From Apostichopus japonicus (Eukaryota; Echinodermata; Holothuroidea; Aspidochirotida; Stichopodidae), in the NCBI RefSeq assembly GCF_037975245.1, contig NC_092578.1, forward strand, positions 19,257,321-19,321,320: 64,000 nt of DNA, read 5' to 3'. Positions 50,301-61,800 of this stretch are shown here, piece after piece. The stretch's first letter is position 1. Every line of letters starts with the position of its first letter. The notes below the pieces were generated by a model, which saw nothing but the letters and a program-made list of their open reading frames with translations, had not been told where the DNA came from and made no database searches. The position numbers and the translations under genes were made by a program.

Positions 50301-51990
50301 GGTTTTACAGTTTATAACAACTCCTTCCAAAGCAGCTGATGATAATATTGTAAAGACCACTGGCAGCTCCAGACACTTGGTTGGGAGAAAGTCTAGATCG
50401 CCAAGACCGAAGCATGCGGTAAGCATCACAGCATTACTAATGTAATATATATTGGTGTGAGCCGTGCCCCTCCCCAATGCCCCCACTCTCAGTTGGGAGA
50501 AAATGGTTCAGTCTGAGGATTTTTAAATTCAGCTGAGGAAGAATTTGACAACCCCTCCAGATGTATACCACTTTTTCAACAAAAATATTTGTGATCACAA
50601 CCTTGCATTTGGTCCTAATTTATAGTCTCTCAGAAAACACCATTTGACATCTAAACATCTATTTTTTTTCGGGGGGGGGGAGGAGGGGAGGAGGGGGGAG
50701 GACTGGTGTTTCCCTTGTTACTGCAGGCTGAAAGGGACTTCTTTTATTCCTAATCTGTGTACTTTTACAGAAATCATTACTTTTTAACCATTCACAGTCG
50801 AAATTTCATCATCGTCTCCAGTCGCATACTTCAACGCCACCAACTCAGGGTAACTCCTGTAGCCAATTGGACAGTTCTTTAGACGAAGAAGACAGCGAAT
50901 CACAGGAGAGTGTTTTCCCAAAGCTGCAAGACTGCCAAGCGCCCGTTGAAGAGATTCTACCTCAGCTGACGTCTTCGATGTGGTCCAGAGGTCTGGGCCA
51001 ATTGGTCCGCGCCAGGAATATATTTACCATCGGCCAGTTGTCTGCTCTCACCCCATCGGAGGTTCAGTCATTGCCGATCAGATCGCCTAAAGTGAGTCAC
51101 CTCAAGTGGGTCCTCGGTCAATACTTACAGAGGCTTCAGTCCAAGAACCAAACAGACAATACTGCTGACAAGGGAAGCAAGGAAGCAGAGAACCAACCCA
51201 GTACATCAGGTATACAGAAGATAAAAAGATATTATCATCTTTACTTCTTTTGAATTGGTATCTTCTCTTAACCTGCTAAGTTTGGATAATGTTTTTACAC
51301 TTCTCATAATCTCATATGTCATAAATTATAAAATCTCATAGAAAAGTACAGTTCATTAGGAAGGTATTGTTTGATATAACAAAGAACAGCTGGAAATATT
51401 GAACTCTCAATAAAATCCAAGTTTTAACATAAGTGACCATTATTTGAATTTCTAGCATGAAAATTTGGGTGTGAATCTGATATAACCCTTAAAGTAGGCT
51501 CGGTAGGTTTTTCATCATCACTCTGAAATGATTCCAGAATTGCTGAGCTTTTACAATAAAGATATGTTCAACACAGATACCAGTTATTGGAAAAAGGCAG
51601 TAAGGTTGATGCCGTTACTTTAAGCGTTTTACTTTACATTGTCTGGTAGAGGCTTTATTCATAACTTGGTTGTATATCATAGATGTATATCACAGGTATA
51701 CTTCAGGTTCATTTTATTTTCTCTTTTCAGCAGGAAAGGAAGATGGTGAGTCCTCCAGCTTAAGTTTGAAGAGGAAACGCCATGACGATGATACAGCGCC
51801 GGAATCTTCCGAACCAAAGAAAGTGAAATTAGTCGAACAGCTTGAGAAGCTCAGCAATGGCTTAAGTGACGAGCTGAGATCTGTGTCCCCAAATGAACTG
51901 TTTAAAGCTCACGAGCATATCAATGCCATGATGGATGCGATAATGAACGTATTGAAAACCAAATATCAACCCTCTTCAAAGCCGTCGTAA
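29310..51990 (+). CDS. RIF1: RIF1, replication-timing and DNA-repair scaffold
   Basis: 29 coding exons with matching phases: 29310-29434, 30096-30260, 30619-30656, 31238-31341, 31699-31793, 32709-32991, 33154-33292, 33953-34104, 34464-34578, 35402-35584, 36150-36272, 36617-36774, 37172-37258, 37967-38037, 38699-38879, 39622-39726, 40196-40348, 40478-40574, 41104-41252, 41665-41813, 42220-42465, 42853-42952, 43970-44197, 44960-45132, 45562-49165, 49830-50012, 50311-50418, 50771-51209, 51731-51990. Product 2,670 aa (human 2,472). Residues ~1-1000 form the HEAT-type region, with hallmark stretches such as TRALWCLSRQ, SAKRLKLLMQP, WWYLCTALGP and RNHTLLFWNATF. ILTEHQKE and IPALYNDLEQSQDT match the conserved post-HEAT motif. 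The 3.6-kb exon codes a charged, SQ/TQ-bearing disordered region. GILK (2323-2326) and RVKF (2344-2347) form the SILK/RVxF pair that docks PP1. RGLGQLVRARNIFTIGQLSAL then SPKVSHLKW marks the C-terminal domain. RIF1 with PP1 opposes DDK at late origins and steers break repair in the nucleus (family knowledge). The second ATG at 29313 could also start it. Confidence 0.95.
34361..34430. repeat. 20-bp tandem repeat in a RIF1 intron
   Basis: GAATATGTACGTTGGATACT occurs three times exactly, followed by a partial fourth copy, just before the exon at 34464. Confidence 0.9.
34640..34860 (+). mobile_element. LINE 3' remnant in a RIF1 intron
   Basis: 34654-34764 translates to RVVNEWNSLPEEVVLA then NGFKNALDKHLKH and a stop, the well-known C-terminal end of CR1-like LINE reverse transcriptases (family pattern: VVNxWNxLPxxVV...NxFKxxLDK). 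After a short UTR it ends in an ACTAAACTAAACTAAAC simple tail. It is inserted in the sense orientation and is too short to be functional. Confidence 0.8.
35925..36115. repeat. ~63-bp G-rich minisatellite in a RIF1 intron
   Basis: Three diverging units run GATGCCAGGAGGG...GGGGAGGGGG...GAAGGGTGATTCATGAGG. The plus (coding) strand carries many runs of three or more G. Confidence 0.8.
38110..38530. repeat. ~120-bp AT-rich tandem repeat in a RIF1 intron
   Basis: About three and a half units share ATATATTGATTA..GATATTTC, TACTATTGCACATAT, and TTATTGATTGATTGTAACCA. It lies between the exons at 37967 and 38699. Confidence 0.8.
49582..49640 (+). repeat. CAGGCATGAG repeat end with 16-bp palindrome
   Basis: TCCGCGAATTCGCGGA (49597-49612) is a perfect palindrome. 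The context CAGGCATGAG...TCCG...CGGAATATCCGTGATTTCTTTT resembles the left end of the nested element at 13126 (CAGGGATGTAAGT...TCCG...CGGAAATCCGT then T-run), so both may be ends of related MITE families. Confidence 0.45.
49760..49849 (+). repeat. RIF1: 45-bp tandem duplication covering a RIF1 splice acceptor
   Basis: 49760-49804 and 49805-49849 are near-identical and each carries TTTATCATTTAYTCTAG|AATC. The downstream acceptor (exon start 49830) gives the frame encoding RVKF. The upstream copy (start 49785) is in the same frame but reads RVIF and then hits TAG at the duplicate acceptor. Confidence 0.85.
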
Positions 51991-53290
51991 CAAAGTTTGT
52001 TTTTTACGTCGTCTGAGATGCAACAAGACACATGGATGCAAACAATGTGCAGTTGCTATGGTAACTAAGAAATACTTTACTTACATATATATGATTATAT
52101 TTCAGGGTTGCAAATACTTCATGCTCGAAGTTTTAATTACATGTGCAAAATATAAACAAGTTTTATGCCGTGTTTCAATCCGAAATGAGCTAAAAGTGTC
52201 AAATGGATTGTCATCCAAAGTGGAGAGTTTAGCCTCGATGGATTTGCACTTTCCAACCTGAATATTTTGCAACATTGGCACTGAAGGATAACTTCATGTT
52301 ATTTTATATATGGAAAGGAATTTATATCGTTCACTTGCAATCATTGTTACATGGTTTTTATAAAAGTTTTACATTTAACCCTGCATCTGATAAACAAAGA
52401 TAGTCAATTTATTTCATCATGTGCAGAGTAACCTTAGAGAGATGTGTTATAAACTGAATGGGATGGAACTGCTTTTCATGCAAAATTTATTATAATTAAG
52501 TAAATTAAGTATTATTTTCATGTTATCCATCTTTTTAAATATCTAAAGTTTTAATATTCTTAGTGGGCATTTGTTCACTACTATTTTAACTGCAAACAAA
52601 AGATAAATTCCTATGAATCGCCTAAGAGTGACGATTAACCCTGGTGTGTAACATTTCTTTTACAATATCCGAGACATGCAACCCACATGCGTATCCTTTC
52701 TATATATCATATTACAGTTGTTTAATAGAAAACAACAATTGTAACCCAAAGTGGATTTAAAAAGATGTAGTTTGGAGTATTTTGCCAATCATCTACCCGG
52801 AAAGAAAAGGTGAAATGTTTTATTTTCCTTCATTGATCAAGGAACTTGCAATCCTTCTCACAGAAAGATGGTTATTGCCAAGTTTGTTCCTTTAAGGATT
52901 TCTTTATATGCCAGGTTGGTGTAGCTTCTTAAGATTGGTTGACAAGTTTTGGTCAATTTGCCAATGACCATTGAGGATTCTCAAGGATTTTTAATCAGTT
53001 TTATATTTGTTAGGGAATAACTCATTCATTGGTAAATAATTAATGATTCCACTGGATTCTAACAGTTCTGTCTTTTTTTTTTTTTTTTTAGTTTGCAAAA
53101 TTGTTTGATTTTTTCAAGAATTGACGTGAAATTGGTTCAAAAAGTCCAGTCGTTGTCATCAGCCAAGAGGATGATATGGGCAAGGGATGTTACCTCTTAG
53201 GCCCTCTATATGCCCCCCATGGGCAAGGGAGGTACCTTATATCATTGAAGTTGTGCTTCCAATGAGAAACAAAATAAATGCCCCCCCAAA
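51991..53290 (+). other. Probable RIF1 3' UTR
   Basis: AT-rich sequence after the RIF1 stop, with no supported coding frame. An AATAAA at 53273-53278 is the first canonical poly(A) signal I noticed and could end the transcript. Confidence 0.4.
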
Positions 53291-54559
53291 AAAGCTGGTT
53301 TATTAGCCTGTTGATTCATCAATATTAACTCTAGAAGTTAATTTTTTTGGGGTGGGGGGGGGGCCTGGAGCCGGGGAGATTATTTGTTACTGTTTCACTA
53401 CTGCATTCATCATTTTAATTGCTGCTGTTCAATTTTGGACAACAATTGTTAAGATTTTTGTACATGTTAGTCTAGATTTTGTTTGGAAATTATGTAAATA
53501 CCTTTGGGTGAGGAGAATTGATAATATAAATTTTTATCACATTATTTAATTGTTTCTGTCATCATTGGGGAGGAAGATGGAATGGGGAAGGGTAGGCTAT
53601 GTAATGGTAATGGAAATGGAAGGGGGCAGGAAGGGTGAAAATTGTCATGTAGAAAGAACACAAAAATCCAGGTCTTGTTTTACAATTTCACAACTTTACT
53701 TAAAAGCACTAAAATTTAAATACAGACTTCTAAATATAATACCTGTTTATCTTGTTACTATACGAAAAGTCTACAAACTGATTGCATAAAGCTCACATAA
53801 TGCATCTATAATATTCACTGCTTGGTGAATACAAACAACACAACCCTATAAATAAGAAAGGAATGCTTATGATATAAAATAAAATACAATCAAAGAATCA
53901 AATTTCAAATGGTTGCAGCAAACATTTCATTTTGGGCTATTGAGGCTATGATAACGATCGGTTTATGAAAATGTTACTAAAGGACTGCAAACGGCCTACA
54001 ATTTTGAACTTGACCTACATTTGTTAACTTGCCCTGATAGAATATAACTGATACATTTTGGTACAGCAATACTTTTTGGGGCTGCAAGGAAAGAGTAACC
54101 ATGGAAATATCATAGGAAGATAGCAAATACATTTTGACCTTCTGAATGTAGGGCTGTCTGTCTGTGATGTTTCGTTTAACATCCATATTCTGAGAAACCA
54201 ACAAGGAAGCAAACAAACATCACATTTTTTTTGGCTGGTAACTTAACGATCAAGGAGTATTGAAGAGAACCTTCAAGGCAACATGCACAATATGTATACA
54301 TGCACTACTTGTAAGTGGCATACTAGAATGCAAATATTCCCACTCTGTAAATGAGATAAACAGGAGAAAGCTTTCAAAAGTTACCTCTTATCACTTCATA
54401 TATTATAACTTCAGGGAATCATTTAATTTACACCTTAATTTACCCCTTATTCCCCTTAAACAAGAGGCCTAGCGATGCTTTACTCTATATGCAAACAATT
54501 GAATGTAAACTGTCCACACAAGGTTCTAGTACTTAATAAGGTGCACAATTCCAAGTAAG
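53291..54559. other. Intergenic, nothing recognised
   Basis: Contains a G-run (53350-53361) and AT-rich unique-looking sequence. Open frames are short and show no family resemblance. Confidence 0.4.
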
Positions 54560-54790
54560 AAGTTATAAAGTCAGAATTTGACCAATGGTGACCTCCTATG
54601 ACCTTTGAACTCAATGAAAATCAACAGGATTGCTTTTACTTATGAAGTTGGATCCACATTAATTAGCATGAAATTCATCCAAATTTGCTTTTGAATTTAT
54701 TGGGTTTTCTTTCAGAATTTGAACTCAAATGATCTTTCCCTCCATGAAAAACAGAAGATTTCTTGTACTCATTAAGCTTGTAACTGAAAG
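54560..54790. repeat. TGACCT-rich dispersed repeat
   Basis: Shares GACCTCCTATGACCTTTGAACTC, GTTGGATCCACATTAATTAGCATGAAATTCAT-like landmarks and TTCTTGTACTCATTAAGC with the intronic repeat at 20.3-21.05 kb. ATGACCTTTGAACTC is a near-DR1 arrangement. Confidence 0.6.
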
Positions 54791-55935
54791 AATACAACAA
54801 ACTCCTTGTCTAAGGTGCAAACCTGAGGCGGCATTATGCTAATTTCCTCCTTCCATTCTGAAGTTGAAATATTAGAAACAAGCAATATTTCTCAACAGTT
54901 ACTGTGGCGCAGTTGGTAGTGCTCTGGACTGGAGAGAGTCAGACAAACTCCATGTCTAGGGTTCAAACACCAGAGAGATCATTTTTTATTTTCTGCTCTT
55001 TTCCTCCTTCCATTCTGAAGTTTAAATATTAGAAACAAGCAATATTTCTCAACAGTTACTGTGGCGCAGTTGGTAGTGCTCTGTAACTGAGAGAGTTAGA
55101 CAAACTCCATGTCTAGGGTTCAAACACCAGTGAGATCATTTTTTAATTTTCTGCTCTTTTCCTCCTTCCATTCTGAAGTTTAAATATTAGAAACGAGCAA
55201 TATTTCTCAACAGTTACTGTGGCGCAGTTGGTAGTGCTCTGGACTGGAGAGAGTCAGACAAACTCCATGTCTAGGGTTCAAACACCAGAGAGAGCATTTT
55301 TAATTTTCTGCTCTTTTCCTTCTTCCATTCTGAAGTTGAAATATTAAAAACAAGCTTTATTTCTCTACAGTTACTGTGGCGCAGTTGGTAGTGCTCTGGA
55401 CTGGAGAGAGTCAGACAAACTCCATGTCTAGGGTTCAAACACCAGTGAGATCATTTTTAATTTTCTGCTCTTTTCCTCCTTCCATTCTGAAGTTTAAATA
55501 TTAGAAACGAGCATTATTTCTCAACAGTTACTGTGGCGCAGTTGGTAGTGCTCTGTTACCAAGAGAGTCAGATAAACTCCATTTCTAGGGTTCAAACACA
55601 AGAGAGACCCATTTTTTATTTTCTGCTCCTTTCCTCCTTCCATTCTGAAGTTGAAATATTAGAAACGAGCAATATTTCTCAACAGTTACTGTGGCTCAGT
55701 TGGTAGTGCTCTGGACTGGAGAGAGTCAGACAAACTCCATGTCTAGGGTTCAAACACCAGAGAGATCATTTTTTATTTTCTGCTCTTTTTCTCCTCCATT
55801 CTGAGGTTGAAATATTAGAAACGAGCAGTATTGCTTAACAGTTACTGTGGCGCAGTTGGTAGTGCTCTGGACTGGAGAGAGTCAGACAAACTCTATGTCT
55901 GCGGTTCAAGTCCAGCTGGAGCCTTTTAATTTTCT
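54780..55935 (+). repeat. Tandem array of tRNA-like (SINE-like) monomers, 157-158 bp period
   Basis: GTTACTGTGGCGCAGTTGG begins at 54898, 55055, 55213, 55370, 55527, 55685 and 55841. The tail of an eighth, degenerate unit precedes the first. Each monomer has a Pol III A-box (TGGCGCAGTTGG) and, about 50 bases later, a B-box-like GGTTCAAACACC. The last monomer has the better B-box GGTTCAAGTCC. The spacer between tRNA-like parts (TTTTCTGCTCTTTTCCTCC...TTAGAAAC) is conserved too. I cannot draw a canonical anticodon arm or acceptor stem, so these are not called as tRNA genes. Confidence 0.8.
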
Positions 55936-55988
55936 GTTCTTTGGAGCAGGTGGAAGTATAAAGGTAAGAAACAAAGTTTATTTCATTG

Positions 55989-56062
55989 GGAACCAAAATG
56001 GTGTAATGGGTAGTTCTGTTGATTAGAAGTTTCTGATCAGTGGTTCAAGCCCTGGCTTGGTT
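55989..56062 (+). repeat. Isolated tRNA-like unit
   Basis: TGGTGTAATGGGTAG followed by GTGGTTCAAGCCC resembles A- and B-boxes of a tRNA-derived SINE head, different in sequence from the array monomers next to it. Confidence 0.45.
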
Positions 56063-56103
56063 TTGATCTTGGGTGAATAATCACTGTAAAAGGATATACC
56101 CCT

Positions 56104-56370
56104 TCCTGACAAGGTTTCCAAGTGGTCAGGGTAGGTGCCGATGTCCCCTTCCCCTGATGTAAAGTGGACAGGGTGGCAAGCGGACTAGGTAGGTTTTGCG
56201 GCACCCCTCCCCCTGACAAGGTTCCCAAGCAGACAAGGTGAGTATCGCAGAACCCCCCCCCCAGACAAGGTTCCAAGCAGACAAGGTGAGCTCCGCGGCA
56301 CCCCTCTCCCTGACAAGGTTCCCAAGTGGACTAGATGAGTCTGCACCTCCCCCCCCCCCCGACAAGGATC
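56104..56370. repeat. ~57-bp GC-rich minisatellite
   Basis: Four to five units share CCCTGACAAGGTTCCCAAG, then CAGACAAGGTGAG, then GCGGCACCCC or a C-run. The open frames across it are repeat artefacts. Confidence 0.8.
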
Positions 56371-56439
56371 AGGGGAGGAAATGTTTTAAAAAAACACAAG
56401 TCCAAACAATTGGATCTTTAAATATTTAAAAAGCAGCCT

Positions 56440-56530
56440 ACATCAGAGTCTCACCTAATGGTCTAGTGGTAAAAAAAAAATTTTTTTTGCATCACAAGGT
56501 CCCAGGTTCAATTCCAACTTCTGCTTTCCT
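56440..56530 (+). repeat. tRNA-like pseudogene or SINE head with A/T-run insertion
   Basis: CACCTAATGGTCTAGTGGT looks like the D-arm/A-box of a Glu- or Val-type tRNA, and AAGGTCCCAGGTTCAATTCC like the variable and T-arm with a perfect B-box. Between them an A-run and T-run replace part of the anticodon arm, so it is not a working tRNA gene. Confidence 0.55.
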
Positions 56531-56889
56531 TGTTCTAGTCCTCCAGTAAAAGACAGGAAACATCCATACAAAAAATTCAATATATTATGCATATACACAA
56601 AATACATCCAATTAGAACTGCAAAAATATCAACTCCATTTAGATCCACTGAATCAGAGAGATGAGTTTAGTACCCCTTGTAAGGGAGGGGGGGGCAAAGA
56701 CTTGTTAGAGAAGGATAACAACAGTTGCTTCAAATATGCTTTACTGGTTAATGTATACTTTAATACAGCTTATACTTAATCATGCAAAATCAGTTCATTG
56801 ACAGGACTTTTGTCCCCTCCCCACCCTCCCCACACCTGCCCCCCATACCAATTATCAAATAAATTCGAGTTTTCCTGTTTGGTGTTAAC

Positions 56890-57090
56890 AAGGTTTTCAG
56901 TTTGACCTCTGGTTGACCTAAAATGACCATTAACCTCCACAGAAAACATCCGGGTACTTCTACTCAATGAGGTTGATCCATGTAGCACATATCAATTAAG
57001 GTAAAAGCTTTAGTTCTGTACTTACAGTGTTTACAAGGCTTCAGATTTTGACCTCTGTTGACCTAAAATGACCTTAGCTGGCTATGGTCA
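56890..57090. repeat. TGACCT-rich dispersed repeat
   Basis: TTTGACCTCTGGTTGACCTAAAATGACC and, 155 bases later, TTTGACCTCTGTTGACCTAAAATGACC, with GTTTACAAGGCTTCA between: two units of the family also seen at 20.3-21.05 kb. Confidence 0.65.
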
Positions 57091-58802
57091 ATTGAGGGTT
57101 CTGACCAGCCTTGATACCATAACTCCTATACATTGTTTCTACAGTATTTGAGAACTCACATCAACATGTGATACAGTACTAAGTATGCAAACTAAATCAT
57201 TAAATAACAATTAAAAAATGGTAAGAACAACAATCATGACATGATACTAAGGTACTGTTGTCTTTCCTTTAAACCTTATGAATATGCAAATAATAAACAA
57301 ATAAATAACTTGTTATGAAACAACTATGCAATCACAACGATAAATATCTTGCAAACAAATATAAATTATAACTTTGACACACAATGACAAATGGCAGTTA
57401 ATGCTATTGCACACAACAGGAAAGGAACTATTTTTGTTGTTGGAATGTTTCATTTTGCTAACTTTACACATGATTAACGTTGCTAAATTCAGTGAATCTC
57501 TCCAGATTTTATGTACTGTCACAGCAATATCCCCAAATTTGTTTACTATAAAGCCCTGGATAATTTCAATATCCCTGTTTAGCCTTCTGTTTGTTGAAAA
57601 CAGCTTGAACCTAAGCTGAGATTAATTGCAGCTATATATATGTAAAGTCAACACAGATCATTTACTAATTTCATAGCCCATATTGAATTTCCATAAATCT
57701 CTCTTTACTTACGGATGAATAATGAGACTTCATTTATCTTCAAGATATCATTGTCTCTAGATGAGTCATTTGACCATCTGAGCATCATCCTGAAACATAG
57801 AACCATCAAACCACTGTAATACCCTCAAATGTCCACCGCCTCCGGTTATTGGTGAAAAGAAGGTAATTTTAAATTTGTAGCATAGCTGTAAAACATTTGG
57901 GAATTGGTTTCAATGTATTCACCAGAGGTTTTACATATTGGATATATTAATTACAAATTAATATTCTTCATCATCTATATATATCTATAATGCTCCTGCA
58001 CTCTTGGACACTCTCCTCCACTTTACTCAATCTCTCTATAAATATATTTATCTCTTTATAAATCCTCTCTTTATCTGTTACTTTCAAAAGCCAATAAACT
58101 AATTATTTAGATTGGCAAATATGTTTTCCCTCACAAGCTGCATGGTCTCATCACCCCTCCCCCTCCACTCCCCTCCCACTTCCCCCTCTCTCTCTCTCTG
58201 CAAAAAAGTTTTTATCTTGTTTTGTTGTAAGACCAGATTAAAGTAATACTTCCATTTTTGGATAAACTTTTGTCAACTTAACCTCTGTCTGTTGAACACT
58301 GTATGCTGTGTATTGATTGTTACCATACCAAATCAATCTACTACCAAAACCATCTTTATTTGTTTGTTCAACTGATAAACACAGATTGGGACTTATAAAA
58401 ATGTTAAAATCTCTGCTAAAATCATCAAAGTGTGTCCTGTTGGTTCTGAACCTCCACCATACTATTCTTCCCAGACTGAGTAAATCAGACAGATATACTG
58501 CATCAATTAATACCAATTAATATAAATGCTTTTATTGGATGCAAAAAACCTACTTGATGAAGCAGCAGTATAAGTGTGACCATTATTTAACATTCTAGCA
58601 TATTTGCCTACAATTTTGATGACCTTTTAATTCAAGCTGATTATGACATGACAGTTTGACCATTGCTCTCTTAAAAACAAATTAAATTTAATTTCTACGA
58701 CCTCAGCAGTATGGTCCGTCTAAGGTGTAACATGAGGAAGGGGGAGAGTGGGGGGGAGGTGGATCCTCTACACTGGGGTTCCTGGTGACGATTAAGTACC
58801 AT
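57091..58802. other. Intergenic and probable SLC38 3' UTR
   Basis: No coding sequence recognised. On the minus strand an AATAAA (TTTATT at 58531-58536) lies about 270 bases after the transporter stop and is a good poly(A) candidate. A CT-rich tract lies at 58153-58200. Confidence 0.4.
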
Positions 58803-61800
58803 TCATGAAGACAGTTGCCTGTCTAGTTGGATGTTAGTCTCATTACAGTAATCAAAGGCCTCTCCGGTCTTGCATTCTGCCACCGTGTGGTCCACAAAGA
58901 TTGTTATGATACCGGATATGACTACTGCAATGCCAACCACCAGGAGGCAGATGGCTGGAAGCTTCTGCCAACCGTACCATTTCCCTCCTTCCCATCGGAT
59001 GTAGCACGCAGCCGGTAGGATCATGATGAGAGGGATCGCACCAAAGATACCCTAATTATACCAAAAGAAAAATATTATTAACTCTAAGCAGAAAAGTGAT
59101 TCACAAGATTTCAGTTAGTTTATCTGATTCTCCACAATGCCGGTCATTAATGACACTATGTCAAGAAGGACTCTGCAGCATCCTGCAGCCTGACTGCATA
59201 GGACATAACCTTTCATGCACGTGTTGGTCATTAAAGACACGATGTCAAGAAGGACTCTGATGTGGCTGCAGCATCCTGCAGCCTGCATGGCTCCATAGGA
59301 CATTACCTTTCATGCACGTGTGGTTCCAAACCATATGCACTGCACACAATATAGACACAATAAGCAAGCAAATTCAGCTAGTTGCTGAGATAGTCATCTC
59401 TGTAGGTTTTATATTAATCATTCCAGCATGAATGCAGCATGGGATTTTTCAGTCTTTAGTTTGGACACCATGCCGTCATCGAATTTACCTAACAAACAAA
59501 AATATGTCATACACCAAGGTTGCTAAAGTAACTATTTACAGATCTTAGGATTGAACGATTGTAAATGTTTACTAGAGCAATGCTTAAGGCCAAGAAAATA
59601 AATGACATACTTACATTCAGGATTAACACCAGTCCTAGACACTCCGTACTCATGGAAACACCGAGTGCTATACCAACAATTATTAATGTATTGATCAGGT
59701 GGCGTTCTAACGTGGGCTCGGAACCTACCCATCCATGGCGGACAATGAAATTTTCCACTACCTGCGAAAAAAAACAGTAAAATGGGTCGCTGCTATTGAA
59801 AATCATCTAAAATAGAGCAATTCACATTTTAATTAAAATTAATCTTTTGTAGATAAGATAAGAATAACTACAAACAAGTTTGCTATCAGCATTGATCTAT
59901 TTACTTTGGTTGCTGTTTGATAAAATCATAAGTTGACACAATTCATTCAAACATTCATACTTTTCTATTAGGTTATTTGTCAACTGGGTTAAGATACAAT
60001 TGATGGTGGTGATGGAAAACCCAAGCCTGATATGACACGGTGAAGGGGGGGGGGGGATGTGAATACCCAATGAGGGAATCCTTCAGTGAAAAAAACATAT
60101 ATATAACAGTAGATGTGGTGAGCAATTGTTGTTTTGGATAAATTTCAAGGAGGGGGTAACAATTGCCCAGGGGTCTTAAGCTTTAGTCGACTGGTATTTA
60201 CTGAAACCTTTTGTGGGTCATATTAACTATGGGAGGAAAGAGGGTGTTTATAAGAAATGAGAAGTAGAAGGGCGGTAAAGTGGGTGGGATAAACTTAAAA
60301 GTGATCATTTGTGACCTAGAAGAGAAGAAGGATATCTTTGACTGAAAATCTAGGACTTAGAACACTCTGACCCCCACCCCTGTCTCCCCTCCTCCGTTTC
60401 CCTAAAACCCACCCCTGCCTCCCCCTCATATTATCTTCTACAATTGTGTGAATGTTTCACTCCAACAGATGTCAGATACATACCTCCCTACAGACCAAAC
60501 ATTCCAATGGGTATGTGCACATGATTGTAATAGCAAACGCTACTCTTGCAATGTTCACGAGATCATCAGTGTAGCAGTAATTTTGTAGCAAGTCACCTGG
60601 ATATGAAGAAGAAGAAGACACAGATGACACTATGTAAAGAAGCACTGAATATGTAAACCAACACTGAATATGTATTGAATTTATGTAAAGCAACACTGCA
60701 TATGTATCAAATTTATGTAAAGCAACACTGATTATGTATTGAATTTATGTAAAGCAACACTAAATAGGTATTGAATTTATGTTCAGCAACACTAAATATG
60801 TATTGAATTTATGTAAAGAAGACACTGAATATGTATTGAATTAATGTCAAGCAACACTAAAAGAGTATTGAATTTTATGTAAAGAAGAAACAGAATATGT
60901 ATTGAATTTATGTTAAGCAACACTAAATATGTATTGAATTTATGTAAAGCAACACTGAATATGTACTTAATTTATGTTAAGCAACACTGCATATGTATCG
61001 AATTTATGCAAAGCAACACTAAATATGTATTGAATTTATGTTAAGCAGCACTAAAAAATGTATTGAATTTTATGTAAAGAAGACACTGAATATGTATTGA
61101 ATTCATGTAAAGCAACACTAAATATGTATTTGACAATTGAAGGGTACCTGCATGACAATGGAACTGCCAAGCTCAATGTTAAAGTAAGATCAGAATGGTT
61201 GAAGTCACTATCTGGACAATCTATGCTTCTGTGCTAGATGGCCAAACAACCATGAAGACAGTATTTCCATCAAATCTATTACCAATTTATCTGGACTATA
61301 TCTAACAATCCAGATATATTATTATTAGACGTTTTATAAAATCCACACCGTTGCCCAGGAAAGACAAAAACACTTCAAAATTCAGCTTAATTAAGGGTTT
61401 TAACATGGATATAAAATTAAATGATTCAATCACCCAAACTGAAATCAAGTTTACCTGACCTAATTTTTAAAATTACCTTGAGTGAAATGCTTGAAAGTGA
61501 TGTAACCGGTAACACCTACAATCAGCAGGAATATTGTTGCCATGACAACAGCATAGTGGGTCACTTTTTTCCACATGGTTTGAGTAGGAGTCTCCAAAGA
61601 TGCAAAGATTAGAAATGCATTGTGATGACAAACAAATGCTGTCAAAAAGAACAAACAGATAAAAAACAATGCCCATCATTTCTTCCAAAAGAAGTAGAAG
61701 TTAATCTCTAAACTTGTGCAAGGTATTTGATATACGCGTTCAAAAATGAACAATTACGTGCCTTGATCCAAATCCTGAATAATGTGTAATGATGCATATA

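Noticed and set aside
54898-55935. Functional tRNA gene cluster
   Set aside because: A- and B-boxes are present but no canonical acceptor stem, anticodon loop or consistent T-stem can be drawn.
56037-56429. Several 60-80-aa frames around 56.2 kb
   Set aside because: They are translations of a GC-rich minisatellite in different frames.
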